The notes under the pieces are model-generated. The model saw only the letters and a list, made by a program, of their open reading frames with translations. It was not told the origin of the DNA and made no database searches. Below are positions 61,948 through 64,000 of a stretch of DNA of 64,000 bases, in pieces (positions within the stretch are counted from its first letter, which is position 1; each line of letters starts with the position of its first letter). The stretch comes from Verrucomicrobiota bacterium. GTDB taxonomy: Bacteria > Verrucomicrobiota > Verrucomicrobiia > Limisphaerales > SIBE01. Made by a program: the position numbers and the translations under genes. Location of the stretch: assembly GCA_016871515.1 (NCBI GenBank), contig VHDE01000003.1, positions 1 to 64,000 on the forward strand, given 5' to 3'.

Positions 61948-62019
61948 ACTGTCTGAAGCCCTGGGAAGGGTCACTCTTGAACGGCTTGAACGCGATTTGA
62001 AACCGACTAAGATTCAACC

Positions 62020-62259
62020 ATGATCACAGCGAAGCAAGTCAGGGATCTGATTACGGCAGATCCATTCCGACCATTTCGCATTCATTTGAGTGACGGCAGC
62101 CATTACGACGTAACTCATCGTGACATGGCCATTGTAGAAAAGAATACGATCGATGTTGGCATAAACGTTGATTCGGACGGGATTGCAGGAGGGCTAGTCC
62201 GGTGTGCGATTCTTCATATCGTAAGGCTGGCGGATATTGAAGCTGGCGTTCAACGCTGA
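62020..62259 (+). CDS. Small conserved protein, unknown function
   Basis: 79 aa; the pattern MITAKQVRDLITADPFRPFRIHLSDGSHYDVTHRD is one I recall as widespread in Planctomycetes and Verrucomicrobia small proteins, often near transposon-like or toxin-like genes. It is soluble, beta-rich and without cysteines. The ATG sits after a weak site. No partner is visible here. Confidence 0.65.
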   Translation: MITAKQVRDLITADPFRPFRIHLSDGSHYDVTHRDMAIVEKNTIDVGINVDSDGIAGGLVRCAILHIVRLADIEAGVQR

Positions 62260-62352
62260 CCAACAATCTGAGCACGCGATGCAGCAGCCAACCCTCAGAG
62301 AAGGGCCTCGTCAGTTTTTCACTCGCTCGTGGCAGTTGCGGCGAAGTCTTTC

Positions 62353-63084
62353 CTATCGGCGCAGAAACGGGCTGATCTGTGACTCAGCGGACTTGGATTG
62401 GATGGATGTGCTACTAACCTCGTTCACCATCGCCCGAACCGCGTCGATGATGAGCGCCGGGTCGCTGAGAACAACCTCGTGCCCGCTGTTTCTTGTGACA
62501 ATGTGCTTCGCTTGCGGGTACGCTCGAAGCCAATTGCGATGAGTTTCCAGCCAGTACGGCAGCACCCTCTGGGTGAGCATGTCTTGCGGTTTAGTGGCCG
62601 TAATGAGAGTTAGCGGTATCACGGGGAGCTGCGAACGGCGCGCTTGTCCGACAGAGAGCCGTTGCGACGCCCATTCGTCCTGAGCCAGCCGATGGGTTTC
62701 AGAGATGTGCGCCATCTCGGGAAACTTTTGCGCAAACCATTCCATGAATTCTTCGACGGATGGATCCACAAAAGCGATGCCAACGACTTCTTCCGGGAAC
62801 ATGCCCGCAAAGACGCGCGCATAAATGCCGCCCATCGAGTAACCGACGAGCACGAATGGTGGCGTGATGCCGGCGTGTCGCAAGGCTGCGCTCAGTTCGA
62901 GCGCGAGTTGACGCGCATCGCGCGGTTTCGGGCCAGGTGCTGAACCCCAATGACCGCCATGATCAAAGCTGACCGTCTTCGCAAATTGGGACACCTGCGG
63001 TTGCACGGGGTTCCACACTTCGAGATAAGCGAAACCAACGGTATCGAAAATCACCGTGGGCGACGCGCGCCCTTGAATGGACAT
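62353..63084 (-). CDS. Alpha/beta hydrolase, N-terminus possibly lost
   Basis: 243 aa from ATG 63084. Family marks: FDHGGHWGSAPGP, LVGYSMGGIYARVF (nucleophile Ser83), the acid strand IAFVDPSVEEFM and the His in TRNSGHEVVLSDP. Relatives usually begin with a membrane helix or signal and an HG motif before SPTVIFD; here the frame starts at that point, and the upstream codons (to about 63150) hold no such helix. The first part is probably missing, or a non-ATG start is used. It lies after the carboxypeptidase-like gene on the same strand. Substrate unknown. Confidence 0.7.
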   Translation of the reverse strand: MSIQGRASPTVIFDTVGFAYLEVWNPVQPQVSQFAKTVSFDHGGHWGSAPGPKPRDARQLALELSAALRHAGITPPFVLVGYSMGGIYARVFAGMFPEEVVGIAFVDPSVEEFMEWFAQKFPEMAHISETHRLAQDEWASQRLSVGQARRSQLPVIPLTLITATKPQDMLTQRVLPYWLETHRNWLRAYPQAKHIVTRNSGHEVVLSDPALIIDAVRAMVNEVSSTSIQSKSAESQISPFLRR

Positions 63085-63149
63085 TCGAAGTTTATTCTCA
63101 CCAGCAGGTTCGCCCTGCCTTGAAACTGGCTTATTTACGGATCCGGATC

Positions 63150-64000
63150 TCAGTGTGAATGACTTTCGTCCTCGTTCTCGGAACCTTCACTAGTGGTGCG
63201 GACGGCTTTGATCGCGCGACCATAAAAGATCGCATTGAAGAAGACGCGATTGCCACCGTACCAAAAACCGCGGAAATTCGGATTATCCGGAAGGGCAACA
63301 ACAGCGCCTTTGCCGACCGTCAATGCCACAGCAGCCGCACTTTGGGCGATTGACTTGAGATTGGTTTCCGACACGTAACCGCTGAGGAGCGGCTGTGGTG
63401 TGTAGACGGCCGGTGTTTCGTACGGTGATTTCGCGGGTTTGAGGATGAGCGTGTTATTGCGGCAGAGCGCCAACCGGTCCCCGTTGAAACCAAAACCGAG
63501 CGGGTGTGTCGTATCAATTGACGCGGCAAAAATAGCGCCCGAGATGAGCTTCAATGCCTCGCGGTCGGAAGCGCTGCCGTACGGGAGACGTGGTGAGGTT
63601 GCGGCTTCAGCCGCGCTGGCGCTGCTCGAGGAAACATCGAGTGCGGCAATCTCCTTTCGGGTCGCCCATTGCATGGCACGCCCCATGACAACGAGTGTTC
63701 CTCCGTCGCGCACCCAGCGTTTGATCGAAGCCACAGCTGTGTCCCCAATGTTATTGTCGAAAGTGCCGTCCACTAGGATGAGCGTGTTGTAGCCAGTCAG
63801 ACTGGCGGCGTCGAGTTGGGCCACGTCAAGGAGCGTTGGAGCAAGACCGACGCGCTGATCGAGCGCGTGCCACGCAGAACCAGCGCTTTGCGGGTCGACG
63901 CCATGGCCTGCGATTAGCGCCACGCGCGCAGGAGCCAACGGCACGAATGAGGCGCTGCCAAAATCAACTCCGCGCGGGGTAAGGCCTGTATCACAGGCAT
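63150..64000 (-). CDS. M14-type carboxypeptidase, C-terminal part (cut by edge)
   Basis: Open to the right-hand edge on the minus strand: at least 283 codons. The visible part looks like the C-terminal glutaminase-like domain of secreted M14 peptidases: PARVALIAGHGVDPQSAGSAWHALDQ, LTGYNTLILVDGTFDNNIGD, WVRDGGTLVVMGRAMQW, then FGFNGDRLALC, and an ending with a beta-rich segment (FRGFWYGGNRVFFNAIFYG). No zinc-binding HxxE lies in the visible text. It ends with a Glu/Ser/His-rich tail. The catalytic half would lie beyond the window. Confidence 0.65.
   Translation of the reverse strand, partial: ACDTGLTPRGVDFGSASFVPLAPARVALIAGHGVDPQSAGSAWHALDQRVGLAPTLLDVAQLDAASLTGYNTLILVDGTFDNNIGDTAVASIKRWVRDGGTLVVMGRAMQWATRKEIAALDVSSSSASAAEAATSPRLPYGSASDREALKLISGAIFAASIDTTHPLGFGFNGDRLALCRNNTLILKPAKSPYETPAVYTPQPLLSGYVSETNLKSIAQSAAAVALTVGKGAVVALPDNPNFRGFWYGGNRVFFNAIFYGRAIKAVRTTSEGSENEDESHSH

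Overview
The window reads as a chromosome segment of a Verrucomicrobiota bacterium, most likely from the Pedosphaera/Limisphaerales side of the phylum. This is inferred from gene content: Reg_prop/Y_Y_Y sensor kinases, PA14 and LamG secreted proteins, tandem GYF_2 membrane proteins, a bactofilin-like/RDD fusion, many secreted hydrolases, and intergenic space filled with palindromic repeats. It is not proven, because no rRNA or other strong marker lies in the window.

Layout. 1-12100: an AIM24-like protein and a large sensor kinase, then a long stretch of broken genes (a YjbQ relic, a LuxR regulator with an internal TAA, propeller/PA14/LamG pieces, a receiver-ATPase and a NtrC-type regulator), interrupted only by a small membrane protein and a PD-(D/E)XK-like protein. 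12100-27000: an APC permease, two secreted serine hydrolases, a MutM relic, a Tat-exported oxidoreductase, gamma-glutamyltransferase and a LolD/FtsX-type ABC exporter with a secreted partner. 27000-36000: core genes (miaA, lspA, dnaN, trpD, a Sua5/TsaC enzyme, an AlkA-like glycosylase) plus a GYF_2 membrane cluster. 36100-39050: a methyltransferase/response regulator/histidine kinase operon that resembles the Phc quorum-sensing set of Ralstonia, with a destroyed kinase and a damaged regulator. 39200-44700: a phosphoesterase, tRNA-Asp, a candidate C-rich small RNA, and an ECF sigma factor with an internal TAG followed by an apparent anti-sigma protein and a bactofilin-like/RDD protein. 44700-55700: pdxJ, a lipoprotein, VanZ, comEC, rpoN, a WalJ-like hydrolase and a UvrD/PcrA helicase. 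55700-64000: a broken secreted propeller protein, a DUF362/CapK-type pair, a truncated receiver, two more hydrolases and the C-terminal part of an M14-type carboxypeptidase cut by the window edge.

Two themes stand out. First, decay is selective. Housekeeping genes look intact, while signal-transduction genes (LuxR, propeller genes, receiver-ATPase, NtrC, PhcS-like kinase, receiver, sigma factor) are repeatedly broken, often by internal deletions that keep both ends. TAA, TAG and TGA interruptions all occur, so stop-codon reassignment does not explain them; base-calling errors could explain single cases but not the deletions. Second, at least six families of palindromic or MITE-like repeats occupy most intergenic spaces, several as matched pairs within the window.
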